Of a DNA stretch of 64,000 bases, positions 18,754 through 29,141 are shown piece by piece (positions within the stretch are counted from its first letter, which is position 1; every line of letters starts with the position of its first letter). The notes beneath the pieces are model-generated. The model did not search any database and was not told the DNA's origin. It saw only the letters and a list, made by a program, of their open reading frames with translations. The stretch is taken from contig NZ_LQXR01000001.1 in the NCBI RefSeq assembly GCF_001590725.1, forward strand, positions 248,001-312,000. The letters are read 5' to 3'. This DNA comes from Snodgrassella sp. CFCC 13594 (lineage in GTDB: Bacteria; Pseudomonadota; Gammaproteobacteria; Burkholderiales; Neisseriaceae). A program made the position numbers and the translations under genes.

Positions 18754-18966
18754 TTATTTGATGCTGATGAGATGGCGATTGCATTCTGTGGGTCTGATGT
18801 TTACTTTGTGTACTGCGAAATTGGAGTTGCGTTTTTGAATATGCTGAGGATCGGCACAACAGACAATATCCATCTGCATGTTTTGAATGCCGATAGCATC
18901 AATGATTTCAAAATAGCCGTGATGTCCCCGTGTTGGATGGTGTGCTAAATGAAGATGAACAATGCC
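18754..18966 (-). CDS. Possible small protein, antisense to the mutY start region
   Basis: A minus-strand open frame with natural-looking codons ends at 18754, followed by a terminator-like hairpin at 18656-18694. The readable part includes GHHGYFEIIDAIGIQ, MQMDIVCCADPQHIQ and TECNRHLISIK. I do not recognise a family. The frame stays open to 19038, which overlaps mutY by about 90 bases, and there is no clear start codon or ribosome binding site; the start given is a guess. It could be a real short gene, a remnant or chance. Confidence 0.3.
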   Translation of the reverse strand, partial: GIVHLHLAHHPTRGHHGYFEIIDAIGIQNMQMDIVCCADPQHIQKRNSNFAVHKVNIRPTECNRHLISIK

Positions 18967-20031
18967 ATGATAGTGGATAACCAGATTAGGAGTTTTTCTG
19001 CGCGCTTGGTGTGTTGGCAAAAACAGGCAGGCCGCCATGATTTACCCTGGCAGGTGCGCGATCCTTATCGGGTATGGCTATCGGAAATCATGTTACAGCA
19101 AACGCAAGTGGCCACAGTATTGGATTACTATCCTCGCTTTTTGCAAACATTCCCGCAAGTGGGGGCCTTGGCCGAAGCCGATGAAGATGCGGTATTGGCA
19201 TTATGGCAAGGATTGGGGTATTACAGCCGCGCCCGCAATCTGCATAAAGCAGCGAGGCAGGTCATGAATGAATTTGGCGGTGTATTTCCGCAACAACGCA
19301 CACAATTAGAAACCTTGTGCGGAGTAGGCCGCAGCACTGCAGCGGCCATTGCGGCATTTTGCTTTGATGCGCGCGAAAGCATTCTGGATGGCAATGTCAA
19401 ACGCGTGTTGTGCCGTGTATTTGCTTTGGATGGTGATCCGAGTAATAAGGCGTTTACCGATAAATTATGGACGCTGGCGGAACAATTGTTGCCTGAAAAC
19501 AATATCGACATGCCTGCTTACACGCAGGGGCTAATGGACTTGGGCGCCACTGTGTGTAGGCGCAGCAAGCCTTTGTGTGATATTTGCCCGCAGGCAATGA
19601 GCTGTTTGGCCCGAGCACAACACAAACAAGATGAACTACCACGTAAAAAAAGTGCGGTTCCGGTGAAAGTATTGCCCTTATTTTGGTTGGTATTGCATAA
19701 CTCGGAAGGGGCCGTGTGGCTCCAAAAAAGGCCGAATAAAGGGATTTGGGGTGGGCTTTGGTGCGTACCGTGTTTTGATTCTTTTCAGGCAACCTTAATA
19801 GCCGCTGCTGAGTGGGAATTGGTTGCAGCAGACTTGAGTGAAGATGCTGAAATCAGCCACCGTTTGACTCATCGTCAATTGCTGATTACGCCATTCAGGG
19901 CGCAGGTTATTTTGCCTAGGCCCAATATTCCTGAGCAACAGGGTTGTTGGGTCTTGCCACAAGCATTGGCCGATTATGGTTTGCCACAGCCTTTGAAAGC
20001 ATATTTGCAACAACAAGGCCAACTGTTTTAA
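18949..20031 (+). CDS. mutY: A/G-specific adenine DNA glycosylase MutY
   Basis: MutY removes adenine mispaired with 8-oxoguanine. The helix-hairpin-helix LCGVGRSTAAAI is at 123-134, the catalytic-type Glu48 is in SEIMLQQTQV, and Asp147 is in ILDGNVKRV. The Fe-S ligands follow the C-X6-C-X2-C-X5-C rule (CRRSKPLCDICPQAMSC, about 187-203). The C-terminal NUDIX-like domain that senses 8-oxoG is complete. Total 360 residues from ATG 18949; ATGs at 18955 and 18967 are also possible. It converges on the lipoprotein gene at 20079. Confidence 0.94.
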   Translation: MKMNNAMIVDNQIRSFSARLVCWQKQAGRHDLPWQVRDPYRVWLSEIMLQQTQVATVLDYYPRFLQTFPQVGALAEADEDAVLALWQGLGYYSRARNLHKAARQVMNEFGGVFPQQRTQLETLCGVGRSTAAAIAAFCFDARESILDGNVKRVLCRVFALDGDPSNKAFTDKLWTLAEQLLPENNIDMPAYTQGLMDLGATVCRRSKPLCDICPQAMSCLARAQHKQDELPRKKSAVPVKVLPLFWLVLHNSEGAVWLQKRPNKGIWGGLWCVPCFDSFQATLIAAAEWELVAADLSEDAEISHRLTHRQLLITPFRAQVILPRPNIPEQQGCWVLPQALADYGLPQPLKAYLQQQGQLF

Positions 20032-20057
20032 AAATAGAGGGGCTCAATTGGCCGACA

Positions 20058-20075
20058 AGGCTGCCTGAACAGCCT
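20058..20075 (+). repeat. Uptake sequence with small hairpin between mutY and lipoprotein gene
   Basis: An exact uptake sequence at 20058-20069; AGGCTG and CAGCCT (20070-20075) can form a 6-base-pair stem. It lies between convergent genes and may help end both. Confidence 0.7.
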
Positions 20076-20078
20076 AGC

Positions 20079-20360
20079 TCACTCGCTAATTGGGGTTGCC
20101 GTTGGTTCTGTGGCATTACTAGAGTCGTTTTTATGCGCTTCTGCTTCGTTCTTTTTTTGACCATCCGGAATGACCGCTTTAACGGCATGATACGTGCCTT
20201 TGGCCACCAATTTCGTGGTGCCATAGACCACCTTCACGGGCACGGTAACCAGTTTGGTGACACAGCCTTGCAGACTGAGTAAACCAGCAAACAATGTCAG
20301 TAAAATGACGATGTTCATGCTTGTGCTACGAATGACGTGGAATTGAGTGAGCTTTTTCAT
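20079..20360 (-). CDS. Small lipoprotein (NF038104-like)
   Basis: A 93-residue predicted lipoprotein. After a charged start (MKKLTQFHVIRS) a hydrophobic segment leads to the lipobox LQGC, then CVTKLVTVPVKVVYGTTKLV and a polar, low-complexity tail rich in Asn, Thr and Glu. The VTKxVTVPVKV motif recalls small lipoproteins of unknown function found in Neisseria and related genera. The ATG at 20360 overlaps the stop of the upstream AraC gene (ATGA), so they are likely co-translated; an internal ATG at 20318 is an alternative start giving a more standard signal. Confidence 0.75.
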   Translation of the reverse strand: MKKLTQFHVIRSTSMNIVILLTLFAGLLSLQGCVTKLVTVPVKVVYGTTKLVAKGTYHAVKAVIPDGQKKNEAEAHKNDSSNATEPTATPISE

Positions 20361-21148
20361 GATGGGGTTGACGGTTCCTTGATGGGCTGTAGGCGCTTGA
20401 GCATTTTGTACACCGATGAAGCATCGGCCATGCCCAATGCTTCGGCAATATCGGTCATGCTGGCGCCGGAAGAAAGCAATCGTTTTGCTTTCTCCGCATG
20501 ATACGCCTGTTTCCATTGTCGAAACGACATACCCAATTGCTGTTGAAATAGCCTTTGCACCGTACTCTCACTGCTGCCCACATGTCGGCACAATTGCGCC
20601 AATGTTTCGGCAGGCTTAGGCCCTTGTATATACCGGATCAACAGACGGCGCAGCATTTTGTGTTGGGGCAACGGAATGGGGGGCTCGGCAGCGACCGGTA
20701 TGGATGTGCATACAAGCTGCAATTCAGTCGCGAATAGAGTTTGCAGAGCCGATTGGTAAAGATGTGTTGATGGCCTATTGTCAGCGGCTTGTTGTAATAA
20801 CGCCGCCAAGAAAGCAGGGCATGTTGTTAGGATCGCGCCATTGATGTCAGTAGCAATATTGGGCCGCCAATTTAGGGCGATTAGGCGAGTATGCTTTGGA
20901 AAGTAAGCTCCGTGTTGTGTGTGTGGTGCCAGCAGCAACAATTGTCCTGGTGCGGCCAACTGCAAATGCGTCTGTAAAAACACATGAACCACGCCCGAAT
21001 GCACCCAATAGGCCTGTAACCAAGAATGTTGGTGCCACTCAACGTCTGTTTGCTGTGAATAATGTCTGACTACAGCGTTGAATGACTGGTCAGGGTTTGG
21101 ATATTGTTGCCATAGAGGTGGTTGGCTGCGTTTGACTGATTTGGCCAC
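20357..21148 (-). CDS. AraC-family transcriptional regulator
   Basis: A 263-residue regulator with an N-terminal cupin-like sensing domain (WHQHSWLQAYWVHSG, PGQLLLLAPHTQHG) and a C-terminal AraC double helix-turn-helix from about residue 165 (LAQLCRHVGSSESTVQRLF and MTDIAEALGMADASSVYKML). The ligand is unknown. It is divergent from the SnoaL-like gene at 21229, which is a plausible target, and overlaps the lipoprotein gene downstream. Confidence 0.87.
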   Translation of the reverse strand: MAKSVKRSQPPLWQQYPNPDQSFNAVVRHYSQQTDVEWHQHSWLQAYWVHSGVVHVFLQTHLQLAAPGQLLLLAPHTQHGAYFPKHTRLIALNWRPNIATDINGAILTTCPAFLAALLQQAADNRPSTHLYQSALQTLFATELQLVCTSIPVAAEPPIPLPQHKMLRRLLIRYIQGPKPAETLAQLCRHVGSSESTVQRLFQQQLGMSFRQWKQAYHAEKAKRLLSSGASMTDIAEALGMADASSVYKMLKRLQPIKEPSTPS

Positions 21149-21228
21149 AAATTTTACTCCTTCTTCCTCACGGGCACGCAGCGGGGCGCGCTATAGTCAA
21201 TCGTATTCACTGATTTTAGGAGCATTCC

Positions 21229-21618
21229 ATGCACAATACACAACTGGTCCGCGATGCTTTGCACACGCTACTGGTGGCAGGCCATACTGATGTGCCCACT
21301 GTGGCCCAGTTTTTCTGCCCTGATTATGAACAATGGACCAATGAGGTTCACAGCGATTTTGCTCAATTTCAGCAACATTTAATGGTTTTGCAACAAAAGG
21401 TGCACATCAAGCAATTGGAATTCATCACGTTAATGGGCAATCAATCACATGTGTTTTCACACCATCGTGTGACGGTGCAACGCCCAGATGGCAGTTGCGG
21501 CCGCGTTTTGGTTTTGGCTGATTTTTCCATCAGGAATGGGCTAATTGGTGGCTGTGTGGAACTAACCCATGCGGCGGCTGCCGAAGATCAACACTTGGGC
21601 AGTATCCGTGTGCTTTAA
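21229..21618 (+). CDS. NTF2/SnoaL-like protein
   Basis: A 129-residue protein whose length and alternating pattern fit the NTF2/SnoaL fold: N-terminal helices with a YEQW-type motif, then strands HVFSHHRVTVQ, RVLVLADFSIRNGLIGGCVELTH. Such small proteins are polyketide-type cyclases, isomerases or binding proteins; no substrate can be named. It is divergent from the AraC regulator with an 80-base gap, and a GGAG ribosome binding site precedes the ATG. Confidence 0.65.
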   Translation: MHNTQLVRDALHTLLVAGHTDVPTVAQFFCPDYEQWTNEVHSDFAQFQQHLMVLQQKVHIKQLEFITLMGNQSHVFSHHRVTVQRPDGSCGRVLVLADFSIRNGLIGGCVELTHAAAAEDQHLGSIRVL

Positions 21619-21622
21619 TCAC

Positions 21623-21658
21623 GAAAACCCGCGCCAATGTAAAATGACGCAGGTTTTC
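21623..21658 (+). terminator. Terminator after the SnoaL-like gene
   Basis: GAAAACC (21623-21629) with GGTTTTC (21652-21658), plus inner GCG/CGC pairs and one mismatch, shortly after the stop. Confidence 0.65.
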
Positions 21659-21708
21659 AGGCAACCTCGTTGGCATCATGAGCTGAGCCATGCTCAGGCT
21701 CGAGGCAA

Positions 21709-22356
21709 CTAAATGGCTTTGCTGTCAAATAAAGGCACACGGCTTTGCTGGCTCATGCTTTCAACATAAGCACGCACGGCTGGCGGCCACTCAATTCCTT
21801 TAACCATGGTCAAACCGCGCAGAATGGGGAAGGTAATGATATCTTCTAGGCCCAATTGACCATTTAAGGCCTGATGCGATTGAACCCAAGACACCAGTTG
21901 TAGCAAGTCTACATTTAGGCGTTTCAGCAATGCTGGGGTGTTGGCTAAATTTTCGCTAAAATCACCAATGTATTCGGTTTTCTTGCGGGTAAAGTAGTCA
22001 ATGGCCGCTTGTGTGGCAAATTCAGGCAGCCCAATTTGGGTACAACGAGGCATGGTTAAGCGATTGCTGTATTCGCCCACCGTGTGTAGCCATTGCTCTA
22101 TTTCTGGACGAATGTGCGCATCCAATTGCTGTCCGCCAGCATAGGCATCAATATAATGGACAATATCTAAGCTTTCGCCCATGGCTGTGCCGTCAGGTTT
22201 AATCACAATGGGTACCAGTTTTTTCCCCACCAACCGGATGGGGGTGTCTTCATCATCATTGAGCAAGACCGTATTATCGAGAGGTACCTGTTTCAGGCCA
22301 AAAATCATGCGCGCACGCACACAAAACGGGCAATGATCGTAAGTGTATAGTTTCAT
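21709..22356 (-). CDS. grxB: Glutaredoxin 2
   Basis: A 215-residue glutaredoxin-2, the same length as E. coli GrxB. It has a glutaredoxin N-terminal domain with the CPFC active site (Cys9 and Cys12) in MKLYTYDHCPFCVRARMIFG and an all-helical GST-like C-terminal domain. It reduces protein and mixed disulfides with glutathione in the cytoplasm. The start at 22356 is fixed by an AAGGAGG ribosome binding site; the frame stays open upstream but has no other sign of coding. Confidence 0.93.
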   Translation of the reverse strand: MKLYTYDHCPFCVRARMIFGLKQVPLDNTVLLNDDEDTPIRLVGKKLVPIVIKPDGTAMGESLDIVHYIDAYAGGQQLDAHIRPEIEQWLHTVGEYSNRLTMPRCTQIGLPEFATQAAIDYFTRKKTEYIGDFSENLANTPALLKRLNVDLLQLVSWVQSHQALNGQLGLEDIITFPILRGLTMVKGIEWPPAVRAYVESMSQQSRVPLFDSKAI

Positions 22357-22582
22357 TTTGCCTCCTTGAGATAGAAGTAATGGGGGCGAGTTGGCGATAA
22401 TGCAAGCCTGATGGTATGAAACGGCGAAGCCTGTTGCATGTGGGCGGTGAAGACGAATGAGATTGGTTTTGGTCTGATGGGCAGGTTGTCTGAAACCGTG
22501 TGTGATACTGTGTATCTTCAGTTTTATGCCACCTAGGTTCATTAGCCTAAAGTGAATAGCGGGTGTGCTGATGCGCATGTGA

Positions 22583-23596
<1,014 letters not shown>

Positions 23597-23770
23597 TGTC
23601 TCAATAGAAGGTCATGACATGGCCTGATTTTAGTGTTATAACCCAAAATGATTGACAACCGCCGTGATCAAAACATGATCATATAGTCATGTACGTGATG
23701 AAGGTTGTTGATACAAGTAGTTAACCACAATAAAAAGTATGAACCATTGACGGCATGAGGCCAACGATGG

Positions 23771-23797
23771 AGGCTGCATGAGTATTCAGGCAGCCTT
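23771..23797 (+). terminator. Uptake-sequence hairpin before the acyl-CoA synthetase gene
   Basis: AGGCTGC (23771-23777) pairs with GCAGCCT (23790-23796), followed by five Ts. The right arm contains an exact uptake sequence (23785-23796). Likely the hemF terminator, 175 bases after its stop. Confidence 0.7.
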
Positions 23798-23830
23798 TTT
23801 ATAGAGAAGAAAAAGGATAAGGAGAAACAC

Positions 23831-25462
23831 ATGGCCGATTTTGATACCGGCTTGGCGCGCAATGCGGCCAATCACGCCCCATTAACCCCCATTGATTATT
23901 TGAAGCGCACTGCTGAGGTATATGGTGATAAAACGGCCATTATCCATGGCCATCTGCGCCAGACTTGGGGCAAAACCTATGATCGTTGCCGCCAATTGGC
24001 ATCTGCTTTGCGCCAAGTGGGTATCGGCCGAAATGACACGGTCGCAGTATTGCTGCCCAATACACCTGCCATGATTGAAGCGCATTTTGGTGTGCCCATG
24101 TCGGGTGGTGTCTTGTGTGCGCTCAATATTCGTTTGGATGTGGAGGGGCTGATTTTTTGTTTGCAGCATGGAGAGGCCAAGGTATTGTTGGTGGACAGTG
24201 AATTCGCTGCCTATATTCCCCGCATTAAAACGCACATGCCTACATTGAACGTCATTCAAGTGAATGATCTTTTGGGGCCAGTCGATGTGGCGCATTATGG
24301 CGATGATGAATATGAGCATTTTTTGGCGCGTGCACGCAATACCGATGACTGGGTGTGGCCTGACGATGAATGGGATGCCATTGCGCTGAATTACACCTCT
24401 GGCACCACAGGTAATCCCAAAGGGGTGGTCTATCATCATCGGGGCGCAGCCATCAATGCTTTGTCCAATATACTCGAGTGGGACATGGCCAAATTCCCTG
24501 TGTATTTGTGGACTTTGCCGCTGTTTCATTGCAATGGCTGGTGTTTTGCATGGACCATTGCAGCGCGTGCAGGAGTCAATGTGTGTCTGCGTAAATTTGA
24601 ACCCAAGCTCTGTTTGGATTTGATTCGCGAGCATCAAGTCAGCCATTATTGTGCCGCGCCTATTGTACATGCGGCGTTGGCTCATGCGCCTGAAGCCCAG
24701 AAAGCCGGTATTGAGCATTCGGTTAAAGGATTGGTGGCTGGTGCCGCGCCGCCGGAAGCTGTGTTGGCGAGTATGGAACAAATGGATTTCGATATCACCC
24801 ATGTGTATGGGTTAACTGAAACCTATGGTCCTTCAGCGGTGTGCGTGGCGCACGAAGAATGGCATGATCTATCAATTAGTGAACGGGCCAGCATGAAAGC
24901 GCGACAAGGTATGCGTGGCAGTTTACAGGCGGGGTTGCAGGTATTCCATGAAGAAAATATGACTGCTGTATGCGCGGACGGCGAAGACATGGGGGAATTG
25001 ATGTTTCGTGGCAATATTGTCATGAAAGGCTACCTGAAAAATCCGGAAGCCACTCAAAAAGCGTTTGCCGATGGTTGGTTTCATACCGGCGATTTGGGGG
25101 TGCAATATGCCGATGGTTATGTGCAGATTAAAGACCGCAGCAAGGACATCATTATTTCGGGCGGTGAAAATATTTCCAGTATTGAGGTGGAAGATGTGGT
25201 TTATAAGCATCCCGCCGTTATGAATGCGGCGGTCGTGGCTGTGTCGGATGAAAAATGGGGGGAGGTGCCGGTGGCATTTGTGGAAATCAAACCCGATGCA
25301 TCGCTAACGGAGCAGGCGCTACTGGATTGGTGCCGTGAGCATCTGGCCCGGTTTAAGGTGCCCAAAAAGATTATTTTTGGTGAATTGCCAAAAACGGCAA
25401 CTGGGAAAATACAGAAATTCGAATTACGGCGACTGGCAAAAGAGCACACAAGTCGGATTTAA
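23831..25462 (+). CDS. Acyl-CoA synthetase (AMP-forming)
   Basis: A 543-residue ANL-superfamily enzyme that activates a carboxylic acid to its CoA thioester through an acyl-adenylate. The phosphate loop YTSGTTGNPKG starts near residue 187. VYGLTETYGPS is the adenine-binding motif, GWFHTGDLG holds the ribose-binding Asp, IKDRSKDIIISGGENIS is the hinge, and PKTATGKIQK carries the catalytic lysine. Overall layout is closest to medium-chain acyl-CoA synthetases; the chain length used is not decidable here. AAGGAGA precedes the ATG. A terminator follows at 25497. Confidence 0.9.
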   Translation: MADFDTGLARNAANHAPLTPIDYLKRTAEVYGDKTAIIHGHLRQTWGKTYDRCRQLASALRQVGIGRNDTVAVLLPNTPAMIEAHFGVPMSGGVLCALNIRLDVEGLIFCLQHGEAKVLLVDSEFAAYIPRIKTHMPTLNVIQVNDLLGPVDVAHYGDDEYEHFLARARNTDDWVWPDDEWDAIALNYTSGTTGNPKGVVYHHRGAAINALSNILEWDMAKFPVYLWTLPLFHCNGWCFAWTIAARAGVNVCLRKFEPKLCLDLIREHQVSHYCAAPIVHAALAHAPEAQKAGIEHSVKGLVAGAAPPEAVLASMEQMDFDITHVYGLTETYGPSAVCVAHEEWHDLSISERASMKARQGMRGSLQAGLQVFHEENMTAVCADGEDMGELMFRGNIVMKGYLKNPEATQKAFADGWFHTGDLGVQYADGYVQIKDRSKDIIISGGENISSIEVEDVVYKHPAVMNAAVVAVSDEKWGEVPVAFVEIKPDASLTEQALLDWCREHLARFKVPKKIIFGELPKTATGKIQKFELRRLAKEHTSRI

Positions 25463-25496
25463 ATTCATGTTTTACACTACTACTGGTAAATATATC

Positions 25497-25520
25497 ATGC
25501 CCCGTTATGGGGCATTTTTT
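25497..25520 (+). terminator. Terminator after the acyl-CoA synthetase gene
   Basis: ATGCCCC (25497-25503) pairs with GGGGCAT (25509-25515), followed by six Ts. Confidence 0.9.
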
Positions 25521-25756
25521 ATCTTTCAGCAATGATCAGGATGGATTTGTTGATCAATTTTTATTGTTTGAAAAAGGTTGCCTGAAGTAGATATTCGGTC
25601 TGCCATCGTTGTATTTTTATCGTGGCGTGTTTTTGAGGTTAATGGTGTGCGGGATAATTTATTCCCCCGATCCGAAACCGTTGCTGCTTGATGAAGCCAT
25701 TAAAAATATAGGGCTTCACCATGATGCCATAGAAGTGTTGCTGTTTGCAACGCTCA

Positions 25757-25789
25757 TGGCTTTGCCACTTCAATTGGCTTTGCCACTTC
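25757..25789. repeat. Two-copy 15-base direct repeat
   Basis: TGGCTTTGCCACTTC occurs at 25757 and again at 25775, an 18-base period. Its meaning is unknown. Confidence 0.6.
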
Positions 25790-25832
25790 GATGCATGCCA
25801 CTCATAGCATAGATGGCCGTGTTGTTGCATGG

Positions 25833-27161
25833 TCAGTGACGCCAGAAAAAAGCGTTCACATCATCACGCACCGAGGAAGTGGCTGTGAGTAAATACAGGA
25901 GTAGCACCACATTGCCTACAGCCACCACCAAATAAAGTAAATTGATGCTGTCAAATAACCAAATCAGCACAGAACTAATTAAGGCGGCCGCCACCATAAA
26001 CAGCCCGTTGACAATATTATTGGCGGCCACAGCATGGGCACGAAATTCATCACTGCTGCTGGTTTGCAGCCAAGTATACAAAGGCACTGAAAAGAAGCCG
26101 CCAAATAAGCCCAACGCAGTAATACAACCCATTATTGGCCAGGCATTGGCGCGGAGTAAAAAATCAGCCCAATTTTGGGTCACGGTGTAGTGCTGGCCAT
26201 GTGTGAGCCATACTAAGCACAAGCCAAATACAGTCATCCCCAGCGTGCCCGGTACCACTAAACTCAAGTGCAGTTTTTCATGACTGAGTTTGGCACAGAC
26301 AATCGAGCCTAGGCCAATGCCAATAGAAAACAACGTGAGCATGAGATTGAACACACTTTCATCGCCGCCTAAATTAAGGCGAGTGTAAGTGGGCAGTTGC
26401 GTGGTGTAGACCGAACCAATAAACCAAAACCATGAAATGCCGATGATGGCAACCATCAACTCTTTTTGTGCCCAAGTGGCACGCAGTAGCTGCCAAGTCG
26501 AGCGAAATACATGGGCATCAATGGCCGTATTGGGTGCTTTGGCGGCTACCTTTGGCATAAACAGACTGCTGGCTTGACCCAATGCCGCCACCAACAATAC
26601 CGAGGCAATAATCCAATGCGTATCAGCCCCAGCCAGTAGCGTACCCAGAATTTGGCCCAATAGGATGGCCAAGAATGTGCCGCTTTCGATGAGGCTATTG
26701 CCAGAAAGGAGCTCACGGCTTTTTAAGTAATCGGGCAAGATGGCGTATTTTAATGGGCCAAATAGCGTGGATTGCAAGCCCATTAAAAATAAGCACATCA
26801 ATAACACAGCGGCAGAATGCCACCAAAAACCGAATGCCGCCAACAGCATAATGGCAATTTCCCCGAGCTTGACCCAACGTGCCAGTATGGCTTTATCAAA
26901 CTTATTGCTCAATTGCCCAGACAATGCGGAAAATAGAAAATAAGGCAGAATAAACAATAAAGCGCCAAGATTAAGCATTTGACTTGCAGGCAACCAAGCG
27001 TTGGAGCCCAAACCATAAAAACTGATGAGCACAAATAGGGCGGTTTTAAACAAATTATCATTGAAGGCCCCCAAAAACTGAGTGGCAAACAAAGGAGCAA
27101 AGCGGCGGGATCGGGCAAAGGCAAACTGGCCTGTGCGTTTAATGGTGTCAGGGGTACTCAT
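25833..27161 (-). CDS. MFS transporter, LplT-like
   Basis: A 442-residue, 12-helix major facilitator protein. The N-terminal region FAPLFATQFLGAFNDNLFKTAL is typical of the lysophospholipid transporter (LplT) branch, which flips lysophospholipid into the cell for re-acylation. In many bacteria this domain is fused or adjacent to acyltransferase and acyl-ACP synthetase domains; here an AMP-forming acyl-CoA synthetase lies convergently next door, but that pairing is only suggestive. I start at ATG 27161 (MSTPDTIKR), eight codons inside the longest frame, because an AAGG precedes it. Confidence 0.82.
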   Translation of the reverse strand: MSTPDTIKRTGQFAFARSRRFAPLFATQFLGAFNDNLFKTALFVLISFYGLGSNAWLPASQMLNLGALLFILPYFLFSALSGQLSNKFDKAILARWVKLGEIAIMLLAAFGFWWHSAAVLLMCLFLMGLQSTLFGPLKYAILPDYLKSRELLSGNSLIESGTFLAILLGQILGTLLAGADTHWIIASVLLVAALGQASSLFMPKVAAKAPNTAIDAHVFRSTWQLLRATWAQKELMVAIIGISWFWFIGSVYTTQLPTYTRLNLGGDESVFNLMLTLFSIGIGLGSIVCAKLSHEKLHLSLVVPGTLGMTVFGLCLVWLTHGQHYTVTQNWADFLLRANAWPIMGCITALGLFGGFFSVPLYTWLQTSSSDEFRAHAVAANNIVNGLFMVAAALISSVLIWLFDSINLLYLVVAVGNVVLLLYLLTATSSVRDDVNAFFWRH

Positions 27162-27234
27162 GTTAACCTTGGATTTTCCGTGCAATTTAACAGGTTGCCT
27201 GAAACAGCCTGCCGTGGATTATTCGAAGCAGTCA

Positions 27235-27564
27235 TTAAAGCGTTCCAGTGAGGTCTGATAACATGTATTGCTGGTTATCTAAACGCAGATATTGATGTTG
27301 TAGGCGGCCAATCACGGCCCCTTCGGCATCACTGAGTAGCAAATAGTCTGCTTGTTTTTGCCAGCAGAGTCCTTCTTGCTTGCTGCGCTGTTGCAACACC
27401 CGCCAAGCGGCTTGGTAAGTATGCTGCACTGCTTCATCTGCCTGGGCCTTGAGCGCGAAAAACCCGCTTTCGCAATGTTGTGCATTGGCTTCTGGATCAT
27501 GGCCCATCACAACCAAAAACCCCAAATGCTGGGCATCTTCATTTTCTATGCTGTAGTAATACAT
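27235..27564 (-). CDS. Conserved-looking hypothetical protein
   Basis: A 109-residue soluble protein that I do not recognise. It begins MYYYSIENEDAQHLGFLVVMGHDPE and is rich in Gln and Ala. The C-terminal half has a beta-rich pattern (ADYLLLSDAEGAVIGRLQHQYLRL). No signal peptide or membrane segment. Codon use is like its neighbours. It lies between sdaA and the LplT-like gene on the same strand, 47 bases after sdaA, so it may be co-transcribed with sdaA. Confidence 0.6.
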   Translation of the reverse strand: MYYYSIENEDAQHLGFLVVMGHDPEANAQHCESGFFALKAQADEAVQHTYQAAWRVLQQRSKQEGLCWQKQADYLLLSDAEGAVIGRLQHQYLRLDNQQYMLSDLTGTL

Positions 27565-27611
27565 TCTTTATCTCGGTTTTGGGCATTTATTATTGGGTTG
27601 CCTGAACGGTT

Positions 27612-29015
27612 TCAGCACTCAACCACCCGCACTGAAACGGTCACGGCTTTTTGTTTGAGGGTACTGGCCAAGCCCGCCAATGACGTTTCTTTGTAGGTAG
27701 ATTTCATGTCGCGTCCAGTAGCCAGCATGGTTTTAATCACCATGTCTAAGCTCACCTTCTGGTGTGTACCGCTTTCCAATAAGGCCAATTGTGCCAATTT
27801 GATGGCTTTTTCGGCGGCGATACCATTGCGCTCGATGCACGGAATTTGTACCAACCCGCCTACCGGGTCGCAAGTGAGCCCCAAATGGTGTTCCATAGCC
27901 ATTTCTGCTGCGTTTTCAATTTGTTTTAAGCTACCCCCGCTCACGGCAGCAAAAGCCGCCGCAGCCATGGAGCACGCCACGCCTACTTCGCCTTGGCAGC
28001 CCACATCGGCACCTGAAATAGAGGCATTGGTTTTGTATAAAATGCCCACAGCACCCGCTGTAAGCAGGAAATCTACCACACCGTCATCATGGCAAAGAGG
28101 GTGAAAACGTCGATAATAAGCCAATACCGCTGGGATGACCCCAGCGGCGCCATTGGTAGGTGCAGTGACCACTCGGCCACCAGCTGCGTTTTCCTCATTG
28201 ACGGCCATAGCATATACCATTGGCCACAATTGGGTATTGACCTGATTGGCATCATGCAGCTTTTGTAATTGTTCCGCCAGTTGTGGCGCTCGACGTTGTA
28301 CCTGCAGGCCGCCCGGCAAAATACCCCTCGTTGTTAAGCCGCGCGCAACACATGCCTGCATCACTGTAGCGATGTGGGTTACTCGTTTTCGTATTTCATC
28401 TGCGCTGCATTGATGCAGCATCATCTCATTGGCCATGACCAATTGCGCTACGGTTAAATTTTGCTGTTGGCAGAATGCAAACAATTCTTCGGCATTATTG
28501 AATGGATAAGGCACAGCAACTGAGGTTTCGCTCGCATGACCAAATTCATCTTCAGTCACGATAAAGCCACCACCAATCGAATAGTATGTTTCACGGGAAA
28601 TAGCCGATTCCTGATCGTCATAAGCCGTAAAAATAAGACCATTGGGATGCTTGGGTAGAATTTCATCGTAGCGTACTGCTAAATCCCGAGCGGATTCAAA
28701 TTGCAATGGTTGTTGGCCCGCGAGCTTGAGTTTACCTTGTGTTTCAATGTCGGCTAATCGCTGTGCGACGCTGTCCAAGTCTATGCTTTGAGGATCAGCG
28801 CCTTCCAAACCTAAAATAATCGCGTCAAACGTGCCATGCCCTAGACCTGTGAGCGCCAATGAGCCATAGATTTCGACGGCGACACGTTGTGTTTGCCATA
28901 ACTGTTGCTGGCGAGCCAAAGAGGCGGCAAAGTGTGCCGCAGCACGCATGGGGCCTACCGTATGCGAGCTAGACGGCCCCAAGCCAATTTTGAAAACATC
29001 GGTCACACTGATCAT
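27612..29015 (-). CDS. sdaA: L-serine ammonia-lyase (iron-sulfur dependent)
   Basis: A 467-residue L-serine dehydratase that deaminates L-serine to pyruvate and ammonia using a [4Fe-4S] cluster. The N-terminal beta domain has [14 protein letters not shown]. The alpha domain carries the cluster-associated cysteines in [16 protein letters not shown] and [19 protein letters not shown] 29015 gives [15 protein letters not shown], like E. coli SdaA; an ATG at 29024 is possible. The window also codes for a PLP-type D-serine dehydratase at 46931, so both serine isomers can be degraded. Confidence 0.93.
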   Translation of the reverse strand: MISVTDVFKIGLGPSSSHTVGPMRAAAHFAASLARQQQLWQTQRVAVEIYGSLALTGLGHGTFDAIILGLEGADPQSIDLDSVAQRLADIETQGKLKLAGQQPLQFESARDLAVRYDEILPKHPNGLIFTAYDDQESAISRETYYSIGGGFIVTEDEFGHASETSVAVPYPFNNAEELFAFCQQQNLTVAQLVMANEMMLHQCSADEIRKRVTHIATVMQACVARGLTTRGILPGGLQVQRRAPQLAEQLQKLHDANQVNTQLWPMVYAMAVNEENAAGGRVVTAPTNGAAGVIPAVLAYYRRFHPLCHDDGVVDFLLTAGAVGILYKTNASISGADVGCQGEVGVACSMAAAAFAAVSGGSLKQIENAAEMAMEHHLGLTCDPVGGLVQIPCIERNGIAAEKAIKLAQLALLESGTHQKVSLDMVIKTMLATGRDMKSTYKETSLAGLASTLKQKAVTVSVRVVEC

Positions 29016-29093
29016 GGCATACATCGATGAATGGAATGTGTGCCAGTATAACGGCTAAAGCGTTGCCGTCAATTGTTGGCTGGATCACTCATC

Positions 29094-29124
29094 ATAAAAA
29101 AGCAGCGCCTTGTGGCGCTGCTTT
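29094..29124 (-). terminator. Terminator after mltD
   Basis: AAAGCAGCGCC (29099-29109) pairs with GGCGCTGCTTT (29114-29124). On the minus strand a T-run follows. It lies 18 bases after the mltD stop. Confidence 0.9.
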
Positions 29125-29141
29125 GGGTTTGCTTAAGGGAA

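Larger units (their letters stand above)
25463..25832. other. Intergenic stretch with a short direct repeat
   Basis: About 370 bases between convergent genes. It contains the terminator at 25497-25520 and a 15-base direct repeat (TGGCTTTGCCACTTC) at 25757-25771 and 25775-25789. Open frames on both strands near 25609-25830 have no recognisable family. I see nothing else. Confidence 0.45.

Noticed and set aside
23882-24802. Minus-strand frame of about 300 codons opposite the acyl-CoA synthetase
   Set aside because: Antisense shadow; the plus-strand enzyme has every expected motif.
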